Of a DNA stretch of 64,000 nucleotides, positions 51,066 to 59,328 are shown piece by piece. The translations under genes and the position numbers were made by a program. This DNA is from Leptolyngbya sp. PLA1 (GTDB taxonomy: Bacteria; Planctomycetota; Phycisphaerae; Phycisphaerales; UBA1924): the NCBI GenBank assembly GCA_021405315.1, contig QWIH01000006.1:38058-102057 (forward strand), in the 5' to 3' direction. The stretch's first letter is position 1; the number at the start of each line of letters is the position of its first letter. The notes under the pieces were generated by a model. That model saw only the letters and a program-made list of their open reading frames with translations. It was not told the origin of the DNA and did no database searches.

Positions 51066-52023
51066 AAAGGTCGAGGAACCGGTCCTCGAAGCGGCGGAAG
51101 AGGCCGGTTCGGTCCAACTCCTGCTTCAGATTCACGACCTTGGCCCGGTCGCGGCGTGCCTCGGCGAACAGACGCTCGATGCGGTCCAGCGTCGCGGCGT
51201 CCGGCTCCGCGGGGGCCTCCTTGGGCTCGCGGTCCGGCGGCGGGGTGGCCTCGCTGGCGATTTCGTCTTCGTCGTCGGTGTCGCCGGAGGTCTCCGCCTG
51301 CAGTTTCAGGAGCGATTCTTCCATCGCCTCGGCGTGCTTCGCGAGCTCCTCGAGGTCCAGTTCAAGCCGAGAGAGCAGGCAGAAAGCGTCCAGGACCGCC
51401 TTGGCGGCCTTTGGGTTGCCCACGCCCGCGGCGAAATAGGGGATCTCCCCGAGCAGGCACAGGCCGTCGATGGATCGCTGGGCGGCGGCTCCGAGCAGCA
51501 CGCCGTTGAGCCCCCCGATCTGTCCGTCGTTCATGACCTGCACCTCGGCGCGGAGGATCTCATCGAGGAGCGAGCCGGACGTGGCCGCCCCGAACACGCG
51601 GGGCTGCTGGCGCGGGTCCATGGGGGTGGACATGGACGCGAAGGTGATGACCCGGTTGATGCCGTACTCCTCGGTGTGCTCGAGGAGGCCCTGCGCGAGG
51701 GCGAAGACGCCATGGTCGGGCTGCGCCTCGCCGAGGAAGACGGTGAGGTCGAGTGCGGCTGTGGGTTCGGTCATGCGGAAGAGCAGGCTGCGGGGCTGGC
51801 GGGGGGTGGAGATGATGCCCTTCTCGATTTCCACGTCCTTGATGTCGAAGAGGCCCGGGGTGCCGAGTTCCGCGACCGGGCGCAGCGCGAGCTTCTGGAT
51901 GAGATAGCCCGCGGCGATGACGGCGACGTTGCCCATCCCGGGCCACGCGGCGATGAGCCACCTGCGCTGCGGGGGGGCGGGCGGGGGTGTGGGTTCGGCG
52001 GGCGTGCCGCCAGGGCTGGCCAT
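51049..52023 (-). CDS. PAC2-family protein
   Basis: A protein of 324 residues. The PAC2 (proteasome-assembly-chaperone-like) core is recognisable: WLIAAWPGMGNVAVIAAGYL, LFDIKDVEIEKG, VFLGEAQPDHG, RVITFASMSTPMDP, VFGAATSGSLLDE, GGLNGVLLGAAAQRSIDGLC and LGEIPYF. Bacterial members have no firm function. The C-terminal 100 residues are acidic and then a charged helix (DAATLDRIERLFAEARRDRA) of the kind that precedes a short amphipathic end. It is the last gene of a four-gene minus-strand operon behind the sensor kinase, with gaps of 18-39 bp. Confidence 0.82.
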   Translation of the reverse strand: MASPGGTPAEPTPPPAPPQRRWLIAAWPGMGNVAVIAAGYLIQKLALRPVAELGTPGLFDIKDVEIEKGIISTPRQPRSLLFRMTEPTAALDLTVFLGEAQPDHGVFALAQGLLEHTEEYGINRVITFASMSTPMDPRQQPRVFGAATSGSLLDEILRAEVQVMNDGQIGGLNGVLLGAAAQRSIDGLCLLGEIPYFAAGVGNPKAAKAVLDAFCLLSRLELDLEELAKHAEAMEESLLKLQAETSGDTDDEDEIASEATPPPDREPKEAPAEPDAATLDRIERLFAEARRDRAKVVNLKQELDRTGLFRRFEDRFLDLFKRAE

Positions 52024-52062
52024 TTGGGTAGCCTAGCGAGGTCGGGCTCCGCGTGCGAGGCG

Positions 52063-52647
52063 CTACTTTCCCGCCGCCTTCTTCCCCAGCACCTTGGCGA
52101 TGTCAAAGTCGATGAAGTCCGCGTGGTGGAAGATCCACGACTCGATGGTGCGTTCGACCTTGTCGCCCTCGTGGGAGTGGGTGGCGATGATGTGCATGAC
52201 TTCCGCGGGGATGCGGTGCTTGTAGCAGAGGGCCACCCCGCTGAACGGGTGGCGCAGCAAGTCGCCGAATCGGCCCTTGATGACCTTGCCGGAGGCGTCC
52301 TTGTCGAACTCGAGCATCTTGCCGACGTCGGCGAGGAGGGAGCCCGCGATGAGGTGATCGAGGTGGATCGGGATGCGCGAGCCGAAGACCTCTCGGAGCA
52401 CGCCGGCGATGGCGATGCACTGCTTGCAGCAGGAGTTGAGGTGTTCCACGAAGCGGAGGTCGATGTTGCCGGCGAGGAGTGTGAAGGGGATGGCGCGGAT
52501 CTCGTCGAAGGTCCAGCCCTTCCCGCCGCACCCGGAGTTGAGCGCCTCATTCCAGACGGCGGCGACGTTGTCCCTGAGCGCCTTGTCCTGGATGTCCATC
52601 AGGTTCGGGAAGAGCGTCGCGATATCCGAGGTGGTGTGGGTCGGCAT
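52063..52647 (-). CDS. HD-domain-like protein lacking the HD histidine
   Basis: A protein of 194 residues. The arrangement IHLDHLIAGSLLADVGKMLE ... LRHPFSGVALCYKHRIPAEV ... HIIATHSHEGDKVERTIES ... FHHADFIDFDI follows the HD phosphohydrolase fold. The signature doublet reads AD (LLADVGK) where active enzymes have HD (LLHDIGK). The other histidines are kept. It may bind metal differently, be inactive, or belong to a distinct subfamily. The N-terminal third has paired cysteines (NSCCKQC). ATG at 52647 is supported by the family-like start. It is the third gene of the sensor-kinase operon. Confidence 0.7.
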   Translation of the reverse strand: MPTHTTSDIATLFPNLMDIQDKALRDNVAAVWNEALNSGCGGKGWTFDEIRAIPFTLLAGNIDLRFVEHLNSCCKQCIAIAGVLREVFGSRIPIHLDHLIAGSLLADVGKMLEFDKDASGKVIKGRFGDLLRHPFSGVALCYKHRIPAEVMHIIATHSHEGDKVERTIESWIFHHADFIDFDIAKVLGKKAAGK

Positions 52648-52684
52648 GAAGCAAGGGTAGCGGCGGGGTCGATCTGCCGGGGGG

Positions 52685-53086
52685 TCAATCCCACGGGCGG
52701 AGTGCCGCGGCCTGCACGACGAGGTCCCGCAGCGCCGGGTCGGCCGCGGCTGCGGGTGACTCGACGCGGGCAGACCGCTTGAACTTTGCAGTGCCGCTGA
52801 GCCGCGTGGCGGGGTCATCGAGCCTGCTGCCGTGGATGAAGGAGAGGAAGACTCGCCCCTTCCTGATCTCGATCATGCAGATGGCGCCGCCGATGGCGCC
52901 GAATGAAGCGTCGGCGTGGTAGTAGCAGAGCACGTGGAACTTGACGGCTTCCGAGGCCATCGGCGCGGCGCGGAGCACGGCGCGGCGGAGCGCGAGGGCC
53001 GTGCGTCTGGCAGAGGGGGGCTCGCCCGCGAGGTGGCGCGAGAGATTGGAGCGGCCGAGCCTGAGTGGGCGTGGGGATGCCGGCAA
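52685..53086 (-). CDS. DUF1801-like small protein
   Basis: A protein of 133 residues. The fold resembles DUF1801/YdhG-type proteins: a helix ALALRRAVLRAAPMASEAVK, then strands CYYHADASFGAIGGAICMIE, VFLSFIHGSRLDDPATRLSG and KFKRSARV. The function of these proteins is not established. It begins 18 bp after the sensor kinase gene ends and precedes the HD-like gene by 37 bp, so it is very probably in the same transcript. The proline/arginine-rich first 25 residues may be upstream of the true start, since a downstream ATG exists, but that would remove part of the helix. Confidence 0.7.
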   Translation of the reverse strand: MPASPRPLRLGRSNLSRHLAGEPPSARRTALALRRAVLRAAPMASEAVKFHVLCYYHADASFGAIGGAICMIEIRKGRVFLSFIHGSRLDDPATRLSGTAKFKRSARVESPAAAADPALRDLVVQAAALRPWD

Positions 53087-53104
53087 GGAGTGGGGCCCGG
53101 GGCG

Positions 53105-54868
53105 TCAGTCCCCGACAGTGTGTGCGTGGTCGTGCGTCGGAGGCGGGCACTCCGCGAGGAGCGCATCGACCGCGTCGAGGAGGTCGTCCATCGCGAAGGG
53201 CTTGGCGAGGAAGCGGGTGTGCGCCGCGAGTTCCTCGGAGAGCGCGGGCATCGCACCTCCCGAGGTGAAAAGACAGGGAATCGCCGCCGATCGTGTCCGG
53301 GCGTGGGCGAGGCAGTCGACGCCCGATGTGGAGGGGAGGTCCACATCGAGGAGCAGGAGAGAGAGGTGGCCCGCGTGGCGGTCGATGGCCTCGATGACGT
53401 CCCCGCCGTCGGCGACGGGGATGACATCGTGCCCGCGCCCGCGCAGGACGTGGCAGATGACGTCGCGGACACCGGCGTTGTCCTCGCCGACGAGGATGAG
53501 GCCCAGCCGTCGGGAGTACGTCGGCGCAGAGGAGGGAGCGCCCGCGGCGGGTGCTCGATCCGCCGGGAGCCAGATGCTGAACGTGGACCCGTTGCCGGGA
53601 ACGGACGCGGCCGAGATGGATCCCTGGTGTTCTTCGATGATGCTGCGAGAGATGGTGAGGCCAAGGCCGCTGCCTCTCCCCTGGGGCTTGGTGGTGAAGA
53701 AGGGGGTGAAGAGTTTGTCCCGCACCTCGGTCGTCATGCCGCTGCCGGTGTCAACGATGTCGATGGTGACGCCGGGCGTGCCCGCGGGTCCGGCCTGCGG
53801 GCGGGCCGCGATGCGGAGATGTCCGCCTCCGGGCATCGCGTCGCGTGCGTTGATCGCAAGGTTGAGGATGGCCTGCTTGATCTGGGAGGCGTCGACCGTG
53901 CACGAGAGATCCCTGACCAGCGAGGTATCCAGGTGCACGCGGACGGAGCGCGGGAGGACACCGTGGATGAGTTCGACGGCCTCGGTGAGCAGGGGCGAGA
54001 GCAGTTCGGGGGAGCGGTCGGAGGGCCTGGCCCGGGCCAGGCTGAGCATGGAGCGAGTCAGCCCCCGGGCGAGCTTGCCAACGGATTCGATGCCCGTGAT
54101 GGGCCCGGCGAGCTCGGGAGGGACGGATGCCCGTGCGATGGCGGCGTGCCCGAGGATCGCGGTAAGCACGTTGTTGAACTCGTGGGTGACGTGGGTCGCG
54201 AGCTGGCCGACCGCTTCCATCTTCTGCGCCTGTGCCGCGATGGTCTCCAGACGCCGCAACTCGGTGACGTCCTGGAGCGCGAGCTGGACCAGCCCCGCGC
54301 GGACGGGGGACTCGCACGCGAAGACGGAGACGAGCCGCGGCCCCGCGGCCCCGGTGGCCGTGAGGAGCAACTCGGGCCTGCTCTCCGCCTTGCACGCGAC
54401 GCCGGGCTTCCGCAGGATGTCTTCAAGGAACTCCCGGGATTCGGGGGCCACAAGCGTGGAGAAGGGCGTGTTCTCGGGCACGTCGCCCAACAGCGAACGA
54501 GCAACCTTGTTTCGATACTCGATGCGTCCGCCTGAGAGCAGGACGATCGCGATCGGCGCCTCGTCAAGGAGCTCACGGTGGCGGCGCTCGCTCACCTCCA
54601 GGGCGCGACGTGTCGCGAGCAGCCGGCCCGTGTACCTGCGGATCAGCAGCAGAAGCATCGCACCGGTGGCGAGCACGTAGAAGCTGCCCTTGATCGTTTG
54701 GAACCGGGCGGATTCCGCGAACGAGCCCGCCAGAGCCACGGCGGCGTGGTCGGATAGCCCGATCCACAGCAGGCCCACGACGATGTAGATCGCCGTGATC
54801 CGGAGGGGGACCCACCACTCGAGCGGGTCGGTCGGCTGCTTCGTGCGAGCGTCGCCAGGCTTTGTCAT
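53105..54868 (-). CDS. Membrane hybrid sensor histidine kinase with PAS and receiver domains
   Basis: A protein of 587 residues. Two transmembrane helices (ITAIYIVVGLLWIGLSDHAA; GSFYVLATGAMLLLLIRRY) are followed by a PAS-like domain (RHRELLDEAPIAIVLLSGGR). The H box is THVTHEFNNVLTAILGHA, the N box NLAINARDAM, then DTGSGM, FTPFFTTKPQG and GSGLGL. A C-terminal receiver domain follows, with phospho-acceptor aspartate in LLLLDVDLPSTSG and the conserved lysine in FLAKPF. The signal is unknown. ATG at 54868 has GGAGG 6-10 bases upstream; GTG at 54874 is possible. It leads a four-gene operon and is divergent from the cyanophycinase-like gene. Confidence 0.93.
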   Translation of the reverse strand: MTKPGDARTKQPTDPLEWWVPLRITAIYIVVGLLWIGLSDHAAVALAGSFAESARFQTIKGSFYVLATGAMLLLLIRRYTGRLLATRRALEVSERRHRELLDEAPIAIVLLSGGRIEYRNKVARSLLGDVPENTPFSTLVAPESREFLEDILRKPGVACKAESRPELLLTATGAAGPRLVSVFACESPVRAGLVQLALQDVTELRRLETIAAQAQKMEAVGQLATHVTHEFNNVLTAILGHAAIARASVPPELAGPITGIESVGKLARGLTRSMLSLARARPSDRSPELLSPLLTEAVELIHGVLPRSVRVHLDTSLVRDLSCTVDASQIKQAILNLAINARDAMPGGGHLRIAARPQAGPAGTPGVTIDIVDTGSGMTTEVRDKLFTPFFTTKPQGRGSGLGLTISRSIIEEHQGSISAASVPGNGSTFSIWLPADRAPAAGAPSSAPTYSRRLGLILVGEDNAGVRDVICHVLRGRGHDVIPVADGGDVIEAIDRHAGHLSLLLLDVDLPSTSGVDCLAHARTRSAAIPCLFTSGGAMPALSEELAAHTRFLAKPFAMDDLLDAVDALLAECPPPTHDHAHTVGD

Positions 54869-54952
54869 CTTCACCTCCCCGGCACGAGTTGATCAATATA
54901 ACCGGTTCGAATGGGTCGGGAGCAGCAACTCCACATTTCGTATGCTGTGGCC

Positions 54953-56017
54953 ATGCACGCACTCAGAGCCCTTCTCAGTGTCGGACTTCTGCTGGCATTG
55001 CAGGCGTGTGCCCCGGGCCCCAGGGAGGGATCTCGCGGCACGCTCCTGGCTGCGGGCGGCGATCTCCAAGCAGACAACACGCTGGTTTACTCCAGTTTCG
55101 TTGCCCTCTGCGGTGGTCCGGGTGCGCCGATGGTCGTGGCAACGGCAGCGTCCGCGGACGAGCCCGGGGCCGGAGCATCCAAGGCTCAGCGGCTCGCGCG
55201 CTACGCGCCGCAGAGCGCGATCGGGGTCATCTCAAGGCCGACACCGTCGGACGAGACGGTCCGACTGGTGGACGCATCGGCGGGGATGTTCTTCACCGGT
55301 GGCGACCAGAAACGCATCACGGATCGCTACAGGCCCGGGGGCCAGGACTCGCCCGAGGCGCTTGCCATGCGACGACTGCTCGCGCGGGGCGGCGTCATTG
55401 CCGGTACGAGCGCGGGCGACGCCATGATGTCCGACCCCATGTTCCTGACGGGCGGGAGCCTCGACGCGCTCCGAAACGGCGCCCAGATCGGGCCGGGCAT
55501 GGGCTTCATGCCCTGGGCCATCATGGACTCGCACTTCTTCGAGAGGCACCGCTTCGGCAGGCTGGTGGCGGCGTTGGAGCAATCCGGGCACCGGCTCGGC
55601 ATTGGCGTCAGTGAGAACGCGGCGGTGAAGATCGACCTCGCGTCCGGGTGGATGACGGGCGCGAGTGAGGCGGCCTCTCTGCTTGTGGACGCCGGGGCCG
55701 CGAGGCGCACGGGCCTCGACCGTTCCGGCATCCGCTGCCGGGTGGTCGAACGGGGGGAACGGTTCAGCTTGCTTGACCTCAAGGCACGCCCGCCGGTGGC
55801 GGTACGGCAGAACACGATCCTGACATGGCACCCCATTGATCGAACGTCGAAGGAGTCCGCCGCGGCGTTTTTCCGATCGGCGGCGGAGCGTCCCACAGAG
55901 CTCCGGCTCGAAGGGTACACGTTGCGGGGGGTGCCAACGGCAGACGGTTGGAGCGAGGTGGCCGTGCTCCTCGACGAGGTCGCCTCTGAAGGAGCGCACC
56001 AGTCCGGCGTGAGGTAA
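54953..56017 (+). CDS. Cyanophycinase-like S51 peptidase, predicted lipoprotein
   Basis: A protein of 354 residues. The N-terminus MHALRALLSVGLLLALQAC ends in a lipobox, so it is probably lipid-anchored. Family landmarks are TLLAAGGDLQ, VVATAASAD, the GMFFTGGDQKRITD segment, and the nucleophile elbow GVIAGTSAGDAMMSDPMFL with S153. Cyanophycinases hydrolyse multi-L-arginyl-poly-aspartate; whether this exported relative acts on that polymer or on other beta-aspartyl peptides is unknown. ATG at 54953 is chosen for the lipoprotein signal. It has its own terminator at 56137 and is divergent from the sensor kinase with 84 bp between starts. Confidence 0.85.
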   Translation: MHALRALLSVGLLLALQACAPGPREGSRGTLLAAGGDLQADNTLVYSSFVALCGGPGAPMVVATAASADEPGAGASKAQRLARYAPQSAIGVISRPTPSDETVRLVDASAGMFFTGGDQKRITDRYRPGGQDSPEALAMRRLLARGGVIAGTSAGDAMMSDPMFLTGGSLDALRNGAQIGPGMGFMPWAIMDSHFFERHRFGRLVAALEQSGHRLGIGVSENAAVKIDLASGWMTGASEAASLLVDAGAARRTGLDRSGIRCRVVERGERFSLLDLKARPPVAVRQNTILTWHPIDRTSKESAAAFFRSAAERPTELRLEGYTLRGVPTADGWSEVAVLLDEVASEGAHQSGVR

Positions 56018-56136
56018 GGGCGGGCGTGGCCACGCCGCGAGGTCACCCATGCGTGGGCTGATCCTGCGCCCGCCGCCTTCAGAAAAAACCCTTGCTTAAC
56101 CGGGCGGTTGGCCTGATACTGGTCGGAGGTAACGAG

Positions 56137-56185
56137 GCGAGCGGCCGTCGGTCATGGAAGGTGCGACCGGCGGCCCTCGCTTTTT
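56137..56185 (+). terminator. Rho-independent terminator of the cyanophycinase-like gene
   Basis: A long hairpin: GCGAG pairs with CTCGC, then GGCCGTCGGTC pairs with GACCGGCGGCC with one G-U pair and one bulged C. The loop has 11 bases and a run of five T follows at 56181-56185. It ends 11 bases before the stop of the convergent dockerin-tailed gene. Confidence 0.88.
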
Positions 56186-56195
56186 GCATTGGGGG

Positions 56196-57845
56196 TCAGG
56201 GGCAGCCGCCACCCCCGACGGTGTTGATGAGCGCCGAGACGTCGTCCTGATCGACATTGCCGTCCCTGTTGAAGTCGGGATCGATGCCGGTGGGGTTGTC
56301 ACCCCCACCCACGACGTTGACGAGGTAGGAGACATCGTCCTGATCGACATTGCCGTCCTGGTTGAGGTCGGGGTCGCAGGGGAAGGACTGGTTGCCGAAC
56401 GAGCCGTCGTAGTTCACGTTCTGTGCATAGAGGTTGGCGTTGCCGGCGGGGCCGCTCTGGAAAGCAAGGAGGTGGAAGCCCTGGGTGCTTCTGGCGGCGG
56501 TGAGGCGACTCTTGGCCTCGATCGTGGTCGAGAAGAAGGTGGACCACTGAGTCTCGCCCTCGGCGCTGACACCGACGGCGAAGCCCTCGTGGATGCTGCT
56601 GGCGGCGTTCCGGCCGTCGAATCCGAACACGCTCGCACCGCCGTCGGGCCGGGCGAGGCACTGGATGGACGACTGCTGGAAGCCGGTGACGGGGACGACA
56701 GTGACGCCGAGGTCGCCCCAGATCCGCGTGCCGGTCGTGTCGATCTGCTGGACGAAAGTGGAGTAGTTGGTCTGGGGGGAGGCATCGGACTCGACGGCGG
56801 CGATGAAGTACGACGACGTGGTGGTGTCGTAGTCAAACCCTGGGTTGCCCACGCGGATGCGGTTGGTGCCGGTGATATTGGCGGCGACACCGGGGTGGGG
56901 GAACTTGAGCGAGCCGTCGGCGAGGATGTGCTGGACGTAGGCGTTGCGGGGCCCCGCGTTCTCGTAGTAGCCAAAGACGGCGCCCCCCGCGCCGTCGGAG
57001 AGGAAGTAGGGGAAGTACCCGTTCTGAATGGACCCGCCCTGCGTGCCGTAGGTCCCGCTGCCCGTGGGCCATGGGGTGTTGGGCTGCGGGGCGTAGACCG
57101 CCACTCCCTGGAGCGAGGGCGCCGGGGTCCAGAGGGGGGCGAGCGTGGCGTCGTACTTCTGCGAGAGGAGCCACTTGCTGGTCGTGGCGTAGTTGGTGCC
57201 GAAGGACCGCGACCACAGGGCGATGACCGACCCGCCGGAGCCAGGCTGCAGGTCGCACAGGAAGATGGTGTGCCCGGTGTCGGTGTTCGTGAGCGGGCCG
57301 GCGAGCGGCAAGCCTGTACCGGTGAGCGTGCGGATGAACCAGCCCGGGGACTGCGTCCAGCCGACCGCGATCGAACCGTCGGAGAGTTTCGCGATGCGGG
57401 AGTTGCCGCTGACGCCTGAGCCTGACGAGACGACCACGCCATCGGGCCCGAACAGGAGGGAGCCGGCGGGGCTGACGCGCTGCACGGCGATCTGGTTGGA
57501 CCCGGACCGGTTGTCGAGATAGGTGATCAGGGCGTCGCCGTTCGCGCAGGTCACGAGCGCGTAGTCGGTGGTGGACGAGACAGAGCGGTCCACGAGCAGG
57601 ACGCCGCCGTGGGGCCAGAGCTCGTTGCCCGCGGCGTCGAGTCGCTGGAGAGTGACGTCGTACCCGCCCGCGGCGTTGTCGTACCAACTGATGTAGCACC
57701 CGCCGTCGGAGGTTGGGGCCACCTTCGCTTGAATCTGCTCGCTTGGGCCGTCACCGAGGGAAAGGTTTGCCGCAGGATTGGCGGACCACTGCGCGATCGC
57801 GGGGGATGCGGCGGCGCAGAGCAGGATGAGGCAGGTGCGAAGCAT
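56196..57845 (-). CDS. Secreted repeat protein with GC-type dockerin tail
   Basis: A protein of 549 residues, function unknown. The signal peptide is MLRTCLILLCAAASPAIAQ. The body contains propeller-like repeats: SDGGCYISWYDNAAGGYDVT, NGDALITYLDN, SDGSIAVGWTQ, GGSVIALWSRS, GGAVFGYYE and DGGASVFGFDG. The tail is the double dockerin-like module, [20 protein letters not shown] and [20 protein letters not shown], between CDPD and GGGCP. ATG at 57845 has GAGGAG about 9 bases upstream. It is preceded by the clearest promoter in the window (TTGACA-17-GATACT), overlapped by a palindromic operator, so it is likely a tightly regulated single gene. Confidence 0.83.
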   Translation of the reverse strand: MLRTCLILLCAAASPAIAQWSANPAANLSLGDGPSEQIQAKVAPTSDGGCYISWYDNAAGGYDVTLQRLDAAGNELWPHGGVLLVDRSVSSTTDYALVTCANGDALITYLDNRSGSNQIAVQRVSPAGSLLFGPDGVVVSSGSGVSGNSRIAKLSDGSIAVGWTQSPGWFIRTLTGTGLPLAGPLTNTDTGHTIFLCDLQPGSGGSVIALWSRSFGTNYATTSKWLLSQKYDATLAPLWTPAPSLQGVAVYAPQPNTPWPTGSGTYGTQGGSIQNGYFPYFLSDGAGGAVFGYYENAGPRNAYVQHILADGSLKFPHPGVAANITGTNRIRVGNPGFDYDTTTSSYFIAAVESDASPQTNYSTFVQQIDTTGTRIWGDLGVTVVPVTGFQQSSIQCLARPDGGASVFGFDGRNAASSIHEGFAVGVSAEGETQWSTFFSTTIEAKSRLTAARSTQGFHLLAFQSGPAGNANLYAQNVNYDGSFGNQSFPCDPDLNQDGNVDQDDVSYLVNVVGGGDNPTGIDPDFNRDGNVDQDDVSALINTVGGGGCP

Positions 57846-57894
57846 GGGGGGACTCCTCAGAGGCGCCGGTTCAAGCCGGAGGACAGGGGATCAA

Positions 57895-57911
57895 ACTGTT
57901 CTGAGAACAGT
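57895..57911. promoter_or_regulatory. 17-bp palindromic operator over a promoter -10
   Basis: ACTGTTCT-G-AGAACAGT is a perfect inverted repeat. Its right end overlaps the -10 hexamer of the minus-strand promoter at 57909-57937 and its centre falls at the expected start of transcription, the position of a repressor site. A further half-site CTGTTC follows at 57914. The GTTC-GAAC core recalls LexA-type boxes, but the spacing is one base short of the CTGT-N8-ACAG rule, so the regulator is not assigned. Confidence 0.7.
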
Positions 57912-57937
57912 ATCTGTTCAATTCGAGCGTGTGTCAA
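57909..57937 (-). promoter_or_regulatory. Sigma-70-type promoter of the dockerin-tailed gene
   Basis: On the minus strand, a perfect TTGACA (57932-57937) and GATACT (57909-57914) are separated by exactly 17 bp. The predicted start is near 57902, giving a leader of about 57 bases with GAGGAG before the ATG. It is the best consensus match found in the window. Confidence 0.75.
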
Positions 57938-57990
57938 TGAGTGATTTCTACTAGACTTGCGAGAGAAGGACGCTCTGATAGGGTAAGAAC

Positions 57991-59313
57991 ATGCCGCTTT
58001 CAAATATCACCGAAACAGGGGGGGCGGAGCCCGAAAGCCGAGTCATCGAGGGCCGGCGTGGCCGCGGGAGGGTTCTCTCCGCTGAAGACCGCTCGAGCGC
58101 GGATCAGTTGGCGCGGCGGCTGCAGTCAGAGCTTCGAGACCTGCTTGAGTTGCTACCCGAGGCTCAGCGTCGGGCGAGCGCACTGTCTCGCGTGCTCGGC
58201 GTGGACCGGGCGACATGCCAGCGGATCGTGCAGGCGGCGGCGAGACAGGAGGCGGACGCCCACACACTGGTCGCGCTGCCGGGGGTGATGGGGTTGAGGC
58301 TGTTCCTCGACGCGATGGAGGGTCGCGAGCTGGGCGCGCTCGGCGTCGAGCGGCTGGCCGGCGCACGGGCGGCGGTCGATCGGTTCGACGGCCTGCTGGA
58401 CGGGTTGCACGTGAGCCAGCGGGGGCTGCGCGCCCTGCTCGCGTCGCCCGTGGGCCCGGGGCATGAAGACGGGCGCTGCCCCGGCGACGACCCCGGACAG
58501 CGAGCGACGCTCTATCGCACCGCCGCGGGCATTGTGGGGAGATGGTCCGCCGCGGACATCCATGCCTCGATCATCAGGCCGGGTCAGGCGGACTCGTCGA
58601 CAACGGATTGGGTGAGGCTGCGGGCGCTGGTCGGGCACTCCTGGCGCGAGCCCTCGATGCCCTTGGAGCTGGGGGGCACCGCCAGCCTGCAGGACAAGGA
58701 GCAATCCCCGCCCTTCCGGACCCTTGACGGGCGGCCGGCATCGGGCGCCTCGCCGGGCACGCTGGTCTCGGACTTCTGCACAACCCCGCTGCCCCGGGTG
58801 GTGACGCGCGTCTCGGGGAGTCGCGCGGTCAACGTGATCGACACCGAGGGACGGAGAGGGCCCGCGGACATCGTGACCGCGGTCCGCGCCGGCAAGCCCG
58901 ACCCGCACCCGGCGACGCTCAGCCCCCCCATCGGCGAGGTGTGGTCGCTGCAGAACATCCCCGCGGCCAAGCTGGTCTTTGATGTGTTCCTCCACCTTGA
59001 TCTGGCCCGCCGCTGCATGCCTTCCCTCGAGATGCACCTCTGGATGCCGGACGTGTCGCGCCACGCGGCGGCGAGGTGGTCCACGAGGCTGCCGGGCGGC
59101 CCACGCCTCACGCTGCTGGGCGCGGGACTCGGGCACATCGAGACGCCGGGCTACGCGCGATACGGCTCGCTGGTGCACGAGGTGCTCGACCGGCTGGGCT
59201 GGTCGGCGTCCGAGTTCGTCGGCTTCCGCTGCGAGGTGGAGTATCCGATCTGGCGGGCGGGGTACTGCATGCTGTTCGACTTCTCGACCCATGGCGCCGA
59301 AGAGCGGGAGTGA
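57991..59313 (+). CDS. Unrecognised protein with an N-terminal helix-turn-helix
   Basis: A protein of 440 residues. After a basic N-terminus, residues 40-90 (RLQSELRDLLELLPEAQRRA; ALSRVLGVDRATCQRIVQAA) look like a regulator's helical DNA-binding domain. The rest (for example GRRGPADIVTAVRAGKPDPH, LVFDVFLHLDLARRCMPSLE, FRCEVEYPIWRAGYCMLFDF) has no motif I know. No signal or membrane segment is present. ATG at 57991 lacks a clear Shine-Dalgarno; a weak promoter (TTGCGA-16-TAGGGT) just before it would give an almost leaderless mRNA. It is divergent from the regulated dockerin-tailed gene, so it is a candidate for the factor binding the palindrome at 57895 (inference). Confidence 0.65.
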   Translation: MPLSNITETGGAEPESRVIEGRRGRGRVLSAEDRSSADQLARRLQSELRDLLELLPEAQRRASALSRVLGVDRATCQRIVQAAARQEADAHTLVALPGVMGLRLFLDAMEGRELGALGVERLAGARAAVDRFDGLLDGLHVSQRGLRALLASPVGPGHEDGRCPGDDPGQRATLYRTAAGIVGRWSAADIHASIIRPGQADSSTTDWVRLRALVGHSWREPSMPLELGGTASLQDKEQSPPFRTLDGRPASGASPGTLVSDFCTTPLPRVVTRVSGSRAVNVIDTEGRRGPADIVTAVRAGKPDPHPATLSPPIGEVWSLQNIPAAKLVFDVFLHLDLARRCMPSLEMHLWMPDVSRHAAARWSTRLPGGPRLTLLGAGLGHIETPGYARYGSLVHEVLDRLGWSASEFVGFRCEVEYPIWRAGYCMLFDFSTHGAEERE

Positions 59314-59328
59314 GCCCGGGCGCCGGAT

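Noticed and set aside
54869..54952. Promoters in the 84-bp gap between the sensor kinase and the cyanophycinase-like gene
   Set aside because: TATATT on the minus strand is a good -10, but the nearest -35-like TTGCTG is 22 bp away, and nothing suitable is seen for the plus strand.
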